NCBI GenBank assembly: GCA_016789245.1
Contig: JAEURM010000056.1
Span: 1-9,670, forward strand
Source of the DNA: Anaerolineales bacterium
GTDB lineage: Bacteria > Chloroflexota > Anaerolineae > Anaerolineales > UBA6663
DNA length: 9,670 nucleotides
Reading direction: 5' to 3'
The position numbers and the translations under genes are program-made. This document shows, piece after piece, positions 1 through 6,008 of this stretch. The notes under the pieces are model-generated. The model searched no databases. It saw only the letters and a list, made by a program, of their open reading frames with translations, and was not told the origin of the DNA. How positions within the stretch are numbered: the first letter of the stretch is position 1; each line of letters starts with the position of its first letter.

Positions 1-1754
1 TGCGCCTCAAGGCGGGCGTCCCCGCACCGCAGTCTGGTTCACTGGCCCTCAATGGCAAAATTGTTGCCGAGCAAATTGGCGCTCAAATCTTCATAGATGC
101 TTGGGGCTTAGTTTCACCCGCTGACCCAGCCTTGGCCGCAGACCTCGCCCGCCGCGCCGCTTGTGTAAGCCACGATGGCGAAGCCGTTTACGGCGCACAG
201 GTCATCGCCTCACTCGTGGCGCACGCCTTTGTGGAATCAAATCTCAACCAGCTACTTGATACTTCGCTTACCTTCATCCCCAAAGATTCAGTTATTCAAC
301 GCCTGATTGCTGATATCCGCAACTGGCACGCCACTGACCCGCGTGATTGGCGTGCCGCCCGGGCCAAACTTGAAGCGCAGTACGGCTATCATTTATATGG
401 CGGCAACTGCCACATCGTTCCCAATCATGGGCTGGTCATCCTCAGCCTGCTCTACAGCGGCGGTGATTTCAACACCGCCCAAACCATCGTCAACACCTGC
501 GGCTGGGATACGGATTGCAATGCCGGCAACGTGGGTTGCATTTTAGGGGTGCGCAATGGTTTGGCCGCTTTCAACCAACTTGATTGGCGGACTCCGGTGG
601 CTGACCGCCTCTACTTACCCACGGCGGATGGTGGCCGCGCGATTAGTGATGCGGTGCGTGAAACGGATTTCATTCTTCAGTCTGCTTACGCCCTGCACAG
701 CCAACTGTATGCCGCTCCCAAAAACGGGGCGCGCTTCCACTTTTCTCTGCCCGGCTCGGTGCAAGGCTTTCAAGTGTTGGATGTGGCCTCCTCTTCTGTT
801 TCTAACACGCCGCACCCAAACCTCCCTAATGAGCGTTGCCTGACGCTGGACTTTCGCCTCGATGCTTTCGGGATGAGCGCGATGTTTACGCCGACGTTCA
901 TCCCCGCCGAAGCGATTTCTATGCCCGGCTCATATGAACTCTACGCATCACCCACTCTCTATCCCGGCCAAATCGTTCAAGCAGAGGTGATTGCTTCTGC
1001 TTCAAACAAGTTGCCCATTGATGTGAGTCTAGCTATTCAGTGGTACAGCGAAGATGACCGGCTCTTCATATTAGAAGCGCCGCCAACCACGCTCAATCCG
1101 GGTGAAGCAGGGAAGTTAGAATGGAAAATCCCTGAATTAAATGGAGCCGCTATTGCGCAAGTTGGCCTAGCCGTGGCCTCCGATGAACCACAAACCGGCC
1201 AGCTCCACCTCAACGCCCTCACTTGGGATGGCACGCCCGCCGTTTCATTTCACCGCCCGGCCACCACGGGCACTATGTGGCCTCGCCAGTGGGTCAACGC
1301 GGCGGATGTGTTTACGTCCGAATTTGGCGAGGCCTTCCGCGTTATTCAAAATCACGGGCGTGGCTTAGTCATCACCGGCACGCGTGAGTGGACGAATTAC
1401 GCGGTGCAAACGGCCCTCACCCCACATCTGGCCCAAGCGTGTGGCCTTGCCGCCCGCGTGCAAGGTTTACGCCGTTACTATGCCTTGCTCTTAGCACCTA
1501 ACGGAAAACTGCGCCTCACCAAGGTGCTCAATACGGAACAAGTATTGGCCGAAATAGATTTTGCTTGGGAGTTAGAACGCGCCTATCAACTGAATTTGGA
1601 AGTGGAGGCCAATCGCCTGCGCGCGTTGGTGGATGGGCGTTTGGTATTTGAGCTGGCGGATGCAGACGCGCCACTCTTGAGCGGCGCCATTGCGCTGGTG
1701 GTGGAAGACGGCTGTTGTGGCACGCAGGCCGTCAAGATTGCGCCGTTAGGCTAA
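1..1754 (+). CDS. ADP-ribosylglycohydrolase-family protein with beta-rich C-terminal extension (5' partial)
   Basis: The frame is open from base 3 to the TAA at 1752-1754, so 583 residues are visible and the true start lies upstream of the window. A TTG at 132 is not a sensible start, because the family's conserved sequence continues upstream of it (AEQIGAQIFIDAWG at about 65-106). The N-terminal 230 or so visible residues are the second half of an ADP-ribosylglycohydrolase (ADPRH) all-helical domain. The hallmark GWDTDCNAGNVG (bases 501-536) carries the Asp-Thr-Asp that binds the metal pair in this family. The first metal motif, near the N-terminus, is off the window. The remaining roughly 350 residues are beta-rich; the last 170 (from about base 1260) look like a concanavalin-A/LamG-type sandwich. 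Family members remove ADP-ribose or hydrolyse related N- or O-glycosidic bonds; the substrate here is unknown. No signal peptide can be judged. It lies 30 bases before the next gene and is probably co-transcribed with it. Confidence 0.85.
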   Translation, partial: RLKAGVPAPQSGSLALNGKIVAEQIGAQIFIDAWGLVSPADPALAADLARRAACVSHDGEAVYGAQVIASLVAHAFVESNLNQLLDTSLTFIPKDSVIQRLIADIRNWHATDPRDWRAARAKLEAQYGYHLYGGNCHIVPNHGLVILSLLYSGGDFNTAQTIVNTCGWDTDCNAGNVGCILGVRNGLAAFNQLDWRTPVADRLYLPTADGGRAISDAVRETDFILQSAYALHSQLYAAPKNGARFHFSLPGSVQGFQVLDVASSSVSNTPHPNLPNERCLTLDFRLDAFGMSAMFTPTFIPAEAISMPGSYELYASPTLYPGQIVQAEVIASASNKLPIDVSLAIQWYSEDDRLFILEAPPTTLNPGEAGKLEWKIPELNGAAIAQVGLAVASDEPQTGQLHLNALTWDGTPAVSFHRPATTGTMWPRQWVNAADVFTSEFGEAFRVIQNHGRGLVITGTREWTNYAVQTALTPHLAQACGLAARVQGLRRYYALLLAPNGKLRLTKVLNTEQVLAEIDFAWELERAYQLNLEVEANRLRALVDGRLVFELADADAPLLSGAIALVVEDGCCGTQAVKIAPLG

Positions 1755-1784
1755 AATTCAATATCTCATTCCAAAGGAAAGCCT

Positions 1785-2663
1785 ATGCAACTCAAAGGCG
1801 TTTACGCACCCATCGTCACCCCATTCAATTCAGATGAATCCATTAATTATGCGGCGCTCAAGCAAGTGATTGATTACGGGCTGGCCAACGGTTTGGCCGG
1901 CTTAGTGCCCGGTGGCACCACGGGTGAAGTGTATGCTTTCACCGAAGCCGAGCGGCTGGAAATCTTTCAGTTCGTTAAAGATTACGCTGGCGGCAAAACC
2001 ACGCTCATCGCCGGTACTAATTCCGGCGCCACGCGCGACGTTATCCGCTATTCTCAACTGGCGGAGAAGATGGGCTACGAGGCGCTGATGGTGGCCGTGC
2101 CGCCGTACTCCCGCCCCAACCAGCGTGAATTGTTGGCCCACTATGTGGCGGTAGCGCAGAACGTTTCCATCCCTATCGTACTGTACAACTTTCCGTGGCG
2201 CGCCGGAACGGAAGTGGGCTACGAAGTGCTCGATGGCTTGGCGCAATATCCGCACGTTATCGGCATCAAAGAAGCCAGCGGTGATATGAGCCGCGTGTAT
2301 GAAATGCACCTGCGCTACGGTTATCGTTATCAAATTATCTGCGGCTCAGATGATCAGGCGTTAGACTACTTCTTGTGGGGCACGGAAAGTTGGATTGGTG
2401 GCGCGGCCTCCTGCGCGTCGCGCGCCCATGCGGCGGTTTTAGAAGCCGCGCTCGCAGGTGATTTTGCCACCGCCCGCGCTCACATGGAAAAACTTTTGCC
2501 GCTGTTACGCAACATGGAAGGTGGCGGTTACACCCAAAAAGCCAAGCTGGGCTGTGAGTTGTTAGGCATTCCCGTAGGTGGCCCGCGCCGCCCGCTGTTG
2601 CCGCTTTTAGATGAAGACCGGCGCGAATTTGAACGCGTGTTTGCGCTGGCACAAACAATTTAG
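1785..2663 (+). CDS. DHDPS/NAL-family class I lyase, probable pyrroline-4-hydroxy-2-carboxylate deaminase
   Basis: This 292-residue protein has the normal length of the DapA/NanA TIM-barrel family. Visible motifs are GGTTGE at residues 43-48 (substrate carboxylate loop), Tyr108 in PPYSRP, Tyr134 in YNFPWRAG (the catalytic tyrosine), and Lys162 in GIKEASGD (the Schiff-base lysine). The ATG at 1785 has a good ribosome binding site (AAAGGAAA, 1773-1780). The family includes dihydrodipicolinate synthase, sialate lyase, keto-deoxy sugar aldolases and hydroxyproline-pathway deaminases, which sequence motifs alone do not separate. The neighbours, a hydroxyproline-type epimerase and a D-amino-acid oxidase, favour the deaminase that turns delta1-pyrroline-4-hydroxy-2-carboxylate into alpha-ketoglutarate semialdehyde, ammonia and water (LhpC/HypD role). 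The family assignment is firm; the substrate is inferred from context. A DapA role is less likely because no lysine-pathway gene is near. Cytosolic. Confidence 0.85.
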   Translation: MQLKGVYAPIVTPFNSDESINYAALKQVIDYGLANGLAGLVPGGTTGEVYAFTEAERLEIFQFVKDYAGGKTTLIAGTNSGATRDVIRYSQLAEKMGYEALMVAVPPYSRPNQRELLAHYVAVAQNVSIPIVLYNFPWRAGTEVGYEVLDGLAQYPHVIGIKEASGDMSRVYEMHLRYGYRYQIICGSDDQALDYFLWGTESWIGGAASCASRAHAAVLEAALAGDFATARAHMEKLLPLLRNMEGGGYTQKAKLGCELLGIPVGGPRRPLLPLLDEDRREFERVFALAQTI

Positions 2664-2689
2664 GTTTAAGTAAACAAAACTGTGAAGGA

Positions 2690-2832
2690 AGCACCCTGAG
2701 CGAAGCGGCGCCTCCTTCGACTGCGACCCGCCCAAAAGCGGCGGGCCTCCGCTCACCTGTGCCGAGCGCCACTGGCGCAGGCAGGACGCTAGTTCATCCG
2801 TAAGCAAGCCGCGCAGTCGAAGGGCGCGCTCT
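2690..2832. repeat. Intergenic palindromic repeat element
   Basis: The gap between the lyase and the epimerase is filled by a GC-rich element with near-terminal inverted repeats. CCTTCGACTGCG (2714-2725) is the exact reverse complement of 2812-2823, and the match continues imperfectly outward (GCGCCT at 2708-2713 against GGCGCGC at 2823-2829). Inside are local hairpins: CCCGCC/GGCGGG (2727-2732 with 2740-2745) and GCGCC/GGCGC (2766-2770 with 2774-2778, 3-base loop). The left end also carries CCCTGAGCGAAG. CCCTGAGCGAAG and TCGAAGGG-type segments recall dispersed intergenic palindromes seen in many genomes. No transposase or obvious target duplication is visible, so it is a REP- or MITE-like element rather than an insertion sequence. 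It separates two genes of one apparent operon. Confidence 0.6.
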
Positions 2833-2853
2833 TATCTCAAATTCCATTTAATC

Positions 2854-3801
2854 ATGCACCGTATCCCATTTTTAGATTCACACACGGGCGGTGAGCCTAC
2901 GCGCTTGATAGAAGCCGGTGCGCCGGATTTAGGCACTGGAACCGTGGCCGAAAAGTTAGCGCGGCTGAAAACAGATTTTGATTCTTTTCGCACGCAAGTG
3001 CTCAATGAGCCGCGCGGCTCCGATGTATTGGTGGGCGCGTTACTGGTGCCGCCCGCAGACTCCACTTGCCAATGGGGCGTCATCTTCTTCAACAACGTAG
3101 GTTACTTGGGTATGTGCGGCCACGGCACCATTGGCGTAATGGCCTCGCTGGCCTATCAGGGCCGCGCCACCCCCGGAACCTATAAGTTGGAAACGCCGGT
3201 GGGCGTAGTAGAAGCCACGCTCCACGCCTCAACAACCAGCGCGCCATATCCCAATCGCGTTTCGGTGCGCAACGTGCCCGCGTATCGTCATCAACGCCAC
3301 ATCCGCGTGGAAGTGAATGGCCGCGCTTTGCATGGTGATATTGCGTGGGGCGGCAATTGGTTTTTCTTGTGCCATGATCATGGCTTGGAAATTTCACTCC
3401 AGAATTTAGAGCCGCTCACCGAGTTGGCTTGGCACATCCGAGAGCAGTTGGCGCGCAACGGCCACACGGGCGCGGACGGCGCAGAAATTGACCATATTGA
3501 ATTGTTTGGCCCCACCGCTCAGGCCGATAGCCAAAGTTTTGTGTTGTGCCCGGGCAAAGCGTATGACCGTTCTCCCTGCGGCACAGGCACCAGCGCCAAG
3601 TTGGCTTGCTTACAGGCGGACGGCAAATTGGCGGAAGGCCAAGTATGGAAGCAACAGAGTGTGGTGGGCAGTATCTTTGAAGGCCAAGTACAAACGGTAA
3701 ACGGCCAGCTCATTCCCACTATCACTGGTGAAGCTTGGGTGATGGCGGAAGGCCACTTGTTGGTAGACGCGCGTGACCCGTTTGCGGAAGGCATCCGCTA
3801 A
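2854..3801 (+). CDS. Proline racemase family, probable 4-hydroxyproline 2-epimerase
   Basis: This 315-residue protein is full length for the proline racemase family. It opens with DSHTGGEPTR (residues 8-17), a form typical of hydroxyproline epimerases. Both catalytic cysteines are present: Cys88 in GMCGHGTIG and Cys242 in DRSPCGTGTSAK, with Asp238 beside the second. Two cysteines mean a two-base racemase or epimerase; trans-3-hydroxyproline dehydratases of this family have lost that pair. The expected reaction is trans-4-hydroxy-L-proline to cis-4-hydroxy-D-proline, the first step of bacterial hydroxyproline breakdown (LhpA/HypE role). Proline racemase is the main alternative, but the oxidase and lyase on either side favour hydroxyproline. 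The ATG at 2854 gives the family N-terminus, but no clear Shine-Dalgarno sequence precedes it. The 190-base gap before it is mostly a repeat element. Cytosolic, cofactor-independent. Confidence 0.88.
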   Translation: MHRIPFLDSHTGGEPTRLIEAGAPDLGTGTVAEKLARLKTDFDSFRTQVLNEPRGSDVLVGALLVPPADSTCQWGVIFFNNVGYLGMCGHGTIGVMASLAYQGRATPGTYKLETPVGVVEATLHASTTSAPYPNRVSVRNVPAYRHQRHIRVEVNGRALHGDIAWGGNWFFLCHDHGLEISLQNLEPLTELAWHIREQLARNGHTGADGAEIDHIELFGPTAQADSQSFVLCPGKAYDRSPCGTGTSAKLACLQADGKLAEGQVWKQQSVVGSIFEGQVQTVNGQLIPTITGEAWVMAEGHLLVDARDPFAEGIR

Positions 3802-3821
3802 AAAAGCTTTACCAACCTTTT

Positions 3822-3891
3822 GGACGCAGATAAACGCTGATGCACGCAGATGTGGAAAACGAAATCTGCGATATCTGCGTAATCTGCGTCC
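3822..3891. repeat. Palindromic array of ACGCAGAT-type units
   Basis: The 102-base gap between the epimerase and oxidase genes is dominated by an imperfect palindrome built from short tandem units. The left arm has three units about 10 bases apart, each a version of ACGCAGAT (from 3824, 3834 and 3844). The right arm has three units about 9 bases apart, each a version of ATCTGCG (from 3864, 3873 and 3882). The ends GGACGCAGA (3822-3830) and TCTGCGTCC (3883-3891) are exact reverse complements, with about 12 unpaired bases in the middle. Transcribed, this would form a long imperfect hairpin. Repeats of this GGACGCAGAT type occur dispersed between genes in several bacterial phyla. No run of T follows, so it does not look like a classical terminator. 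Confidence 0.7.
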
Positions 3892-3903
3892 CGTAAAGAA
3901 CTC

Positions 3904-5157
3904 ATGACTAGCAAAACTGATGTCTTAATCATTGGCGGCGGCTCAATTGGGTTGAACGCCGCTTACTATTTGCTCAAAGCCGGCCGCCAAGTCACCATTG
4001 TGGATAGCAAGCAAGTGGCGGCGGGTAGCTCATCTGGCAATGCGGGCCACATTGTGCCCAGCCACATTGTGCCGTTGGCCGCGCCCGGCATTATTGGCAC
4101 CGCGCTCAAATGGTTGCTCAAGCCAGAGAGTAGCCCGTTTGGTTTGCGGATAAGCGTTGACCCCGTCTATCTGGCGTGGCTGTTGCAGTTTGCCTTGGCC
4201 TGCTCCGAAGCGAATGTGCAACGCGGCCTCCCGCCCCTTAAAGCCCTCGGCTTACTGAGCGCGCAAAACTTTTCCAAGCTCATGGCGGAAGAACAGTTTG
4301 ATTGCTTCTATCGTGAAGAAGGCATGATTTTTTTGTATCAAACGGCGGAAGCCTTTGCGGGCGGCCAGCATGAAGCGGAAATTTTGCACCAACACGGAAT
4401 GGCGGCAGAAGTGCTAGATGCTGACGCGGTGCATGCGGCCGAACCAGCCGCGCGGCCAGAGATTTTGGGCGGCGTGCGCTTCCCCGGTGATGCATCCATC
4501 AACCCCGGCCACTTTCTGCGTTTACTGGCTAACCGCGTGCGGGAGCGAGGCGCAAACATTTATGAAGATGCGCCTGTTACTCAGCTTGAAAGCACTGGCA
4601 ACAAAATCACACGCGTTGCCACTGCTAAAGAAGTGTTTGAGCCAGAGCTAGTGGTGCTGGCCGCTGGAGCTTGGTCACCCGTGGTGGTGCGCGGCTTGGG
4701 CTTTAATTTGCCGGTGCAACCGGCGCGTGGTTACAGCCTTACCATGCGCGCGCCCCAAAGCATGCCGCGCAATTCACTACTGTTGGGTGAGCGCCGCGTG
4801 GCCGTAACGCCAATGGGCGAGGTATTGCGCTTTACGGGCCGCCTAGAATTGAGCGCGCTGGATACCACCGTGAGCGCCAAACACATTGCGGGCATTGAGC
4901 GCGCCGTGCGTGAATATCTGCTGATTGATGAAAAACTGGAGGTGATAGAACAATGGGCCGGCCTGCGCCCCACTACGCCGGATGGTTTGCCGGTGATTGG
5001 TTTTTCGCCGAAGCACAAGAATTTGTTGCTGGCCACCGGCCACGCCATGCTTGGCCTTTCACTGGGGCCGGGTACGGGGCAGGTGGTGGCAGAAGTTGCC
5101 ACCGGCCAAAAGCCCAGTGTGGATTTAGCGCCATTGCGCGTGGAGCGGTTTAACTAG
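3904..5157 (+). CDS. FAD-dependent D-amino-acid oxidase/dehydrogenase (DadA-like), probable D-hydroxyproline dehydrogenase
   Basis: This 417-residue flavoprotein belongs to the DAO/DadA superfamily. An N-terminal Rossmann motif, GGGSIG at residues 11-16, follows a hydrophobic strand, and Asp34 ends the second strand where the ribose of FAD is held. GSSSGNAGHIVPS (41-53) matches the FAD-binding loop typical of DadA. Near the C-terminus, WAGLRPTTPDGLPVIG (351-366) and GHAMLGLSLGPGTG (379-392) are the second FAD-binding region. Only one subunit is encoded, as in homomeric D-hydroxyproline dehydrogenases, not the three-part LhpBEF type. Next to an epimerase that yields cis-4-hydroxy-D-proline, the likely reaction is its oxidation to delta1-pyrroline-4-hydroxy-2-carboxylate. 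A broad D-amino-acid dehydrogenase remains possible. The start at 3904 places the FAD motif at the usual distance from the N-terminus; the ribosome binding site is weak. Electrons would pass to the respiratory chain or oxygen. Confidence 0.87.
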   Translation: MTSKTDVLIIGGGSIGLNAAYYLLKAGRQVTIVDSKQVAAGSSSGNAGHIVPSHIVPLAAPGIIGTALKWLLKPESSPFGLRISVDPVYLAWLLQFALACSEANVQRGLPPLKALGLLSAQNFSKLMAEEQFDCFYREEGMIFLYQTAEAFAGGQHEAEILHQHGMAAEVLDADAVHAAEPAARPEILGGVRFPGDASINPGHFLRLLANRVRERGANIYEDAPVTQLESTGNKITRVATAKEVFEPELVVLAAGAWSPVVVRGLGFNLPVQPARGYSLTMRAPQSMPRNSLLLGERRVAVTPMGEVLRFTGRLELSALDTTVSAKHIAGIERAVREYLLIDEKLEVIEQWAGLRPTTPDGLPVIGFSPKHKNLLLATGHAMLGLSLGPGTGQVVAEVATGQKPSVDLAPLRVERFN

Positions 5158-5177
5158 TGGAATACAAAACGTTTTTC

Positions 5178-5186
5178 GGACGCAGA
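5178..5186 (+). repeat. Possible remnant half-copy of the GGACGCAGAT repeat
   Basis: GGACGCAGA appears here, 21 bases after the oxidase stop codon. It is identical to the left end of the palindromic repeat that precedes the same gene (3822-3830). The bases after it (CATCTCCG) diverge and there is no matching right arm, so at most it is a decayed half-element. Nine bases is short and could be chance. Confidence 0.3.
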
Positions 5187-5252
5187 CATCTCCGTTTATT
5201 TCTGTTCAATCCCTAAGCGTGCTTGGTAAATTATAAGGGGCAATTAACGTGG

Positions 5253-5472
5253 GAAGCCCCGCAGACTAAACCTACCTGACTGACAATTTGGGACGTCATT
5301 CCAAACCGCTTAAGCTATATCAGTGAGAGGGAGGGGTGGGCGTTGGTGACCAGCAATTTAATATGGACATCAATTCCCGCAATCCACTTCAACGAGTGGT
5401 GGGGTGTGTGCCGGTTGTGCGCCGTTATGCTTTCACTGATATGTTGTGTCAGTCAGAAGCCTGCGGGGCTTC
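5253..5472. ncRNA. Candidate structured RNA or palindromic element in the convergent intergenic region
   Basis: The gene-free stretch 5158-5554 contains three nested, long-range, nearly perfect helices. Helix A pairs 5253-5264 with 5461-5472 (12 of 12, GAAGCCCCGCAG with CTGCGGGGCTTC). Helix B pairs 5276-5285 with 5447-5456 (10 of 10). Helix D pairs 5316-5328 with 5431-5443 (ten Watson-Crick pairs in a row plus flanking G-U and A-U pairs). Between B and D the left side bulges by 30 bases, which can form a small hairpin (5287-5291 with 5301-5305). The apical loop contains CCACT/AGTGG (5384-5388 with 5395-5399). The result is a rod of about 220 bases with asymmetric bulges. No motif of tmRNA, RNase P RNA or SRP RNA is visible; a 6S-like rod is conceivable but unproven. 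The strand is unknown. A TATAAG at 5232-5237 is the only promoter-like hint on the + strand. Confidence 0.45.
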
Positions 5473-5536
5473 ATCAGTGACTGTACTGTATGACTCTTTA
5501 AGTGCCGAGTCAACCAACGCGAATCTTAAATTGAGT

Positions 5537-5579
5537 ACCAATTTGTTGAGTGCGTTACTCAACATCATGCCAAATTGGT
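5537..5579. other. Nested stem-loop overlapping the 3' end of the downstream gene
   Basis: ACCAATTTG (5537-5545) pairs exactly with 5571-5579, and directly inside it TTGAGT (5546-5551) pairs with ACTCAA (5557-5562) around a 5-base loop. Eight bases (5563-5570) bulge on the right side. The TAA stop of the - strand gene (5555-5557) lies inside the structure. It may stop transcription between the two convergent genes, but neither side has the T-run of a classical intrinsic terminator. A smaller hairpin, TGACTC/GAGTCA (5491-5496 with 5507-5512), lies just to the left. Confidence 0.5.
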
Positions 5580-5986
5580 TCTAGCACGCGCATGGCTTTG
5601 GCCAACCGCGCGGCCACCTGTTTTAGTAACGTATCACTAAATGGTTCGTAGGGGATGGTTTCATAAACTTTGGCCCAACCCTTATCCCACTTTTCCGCTT
5701 CCCATTGTGTGCCCAACGCGGCTTTGATTTCTATCATGCGGTTCGAAAAACCCTGCAAAAGCCGCTGATTTTCCTGCGCCTCACGGCTTTCAAAATGTAA
5801 GCCCAGTTCTAATTTGTTGCGGCGCTCGCCCAAATTCCAAACTTCATAATGCAAGCGCGGGTCTGCGTAATACAGCTGGCACAACCAACTGCGGTGCATA
5901 CTGCGGAATTTTTGCAATGGCACTGGCAACTCAGCGCGCACAGCGGCGGGCAAAGCGGCCATGAATTGGGATGATGAAAGACGCAT
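5555..5986 (-). CDS. Uncharacterised 143-residue protein
   Basis: I do not recognise this protein. It is 143 residues, soluble, with no signal peptide or membrane segment. The first 40 residues look helical. A central stretch around residues 45-70 reads as two beta strands, the second with alternating residues in LELGLHFESRE. The rest is charged and helical, rich in Trp, Lys and Glu (WEAEKWDKGWAK, about 94-105). It reads as a real gene: it follows the transferase gene by only 22 bases on the same strand, fills the space up to the convergent intergenic region, and has a composition normal for a folded protein. No clear Shine-Dalgarno precedes the ATG (complement of 5984-5986). Its place last in a UDP-sugar operon suggests a link to polysaccharide synthesis, but it could be a passenger. 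Its stop codon lies within a nested stem-loop. Confidence 0.7.
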   Translation of the reverse strand: MRLSSSQFMAALPAAVRAELPVPLQKFRSMHRSWLCQLYYADPRLHYEVWNLGERRNKLELGLHFESREAQENQRLLQGFSNRMIEIKAALGTQWEAEKWDKGWAKVYETIPYEPFSDTLLKQVAARLAKAMRVLEPIWHDVE

Positions 5987-6008
5987 GTTGAGGGCAGAAT
6001 ACAGTGAG

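Noticed and set aside
1785..2663. Lysine-pathway dihydrodipicolinate synthase (dapA)
   Set aside because: The catalytic motifs are shared by the whole family, no lysine gene is nearby, and the epimerase and oxidase neighbours fit hydroxyproline breakdown better.
2335..2772. 145-codon open frame on the - strand
   Set aside because: It lies opposite the end of the lyase gene and runs into the repeat element; composition is Arg/Pro-rich with no motif.
2854..3801. trans-3-hydroxy-L-proline dehydratase
   Set aside because: That subfamily lacks the paired catalytic cysteines, whereas both Cys88 and Cys242 are present here.
3822..3891. CRISPR array
   Set aside because: The repeated units are about 8 bases at 9-10 base spacing and inverted in the second half; there are no spacers and no cas gene.
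5253..5472. tmRNA, RNase P RNA, SRP RNA or an integron attC site
   Set aside because: No hallmark sequence of these was found: no tag reading frame with a CCA end, no GAGGAAAGTCC, no GGAAG-type SRP loop, and no paired attC core sites. A 6S RNA-like rod could not be excluded but has no specific support.
5336..5584. 82-codon open frame on the + strand starting with GTG
   Set aside because: It has no recognisable family, no good ribosome binding site, overlaps the end of the opposite gene, and lies within strongly self-complementary sequence that looks non-coding.
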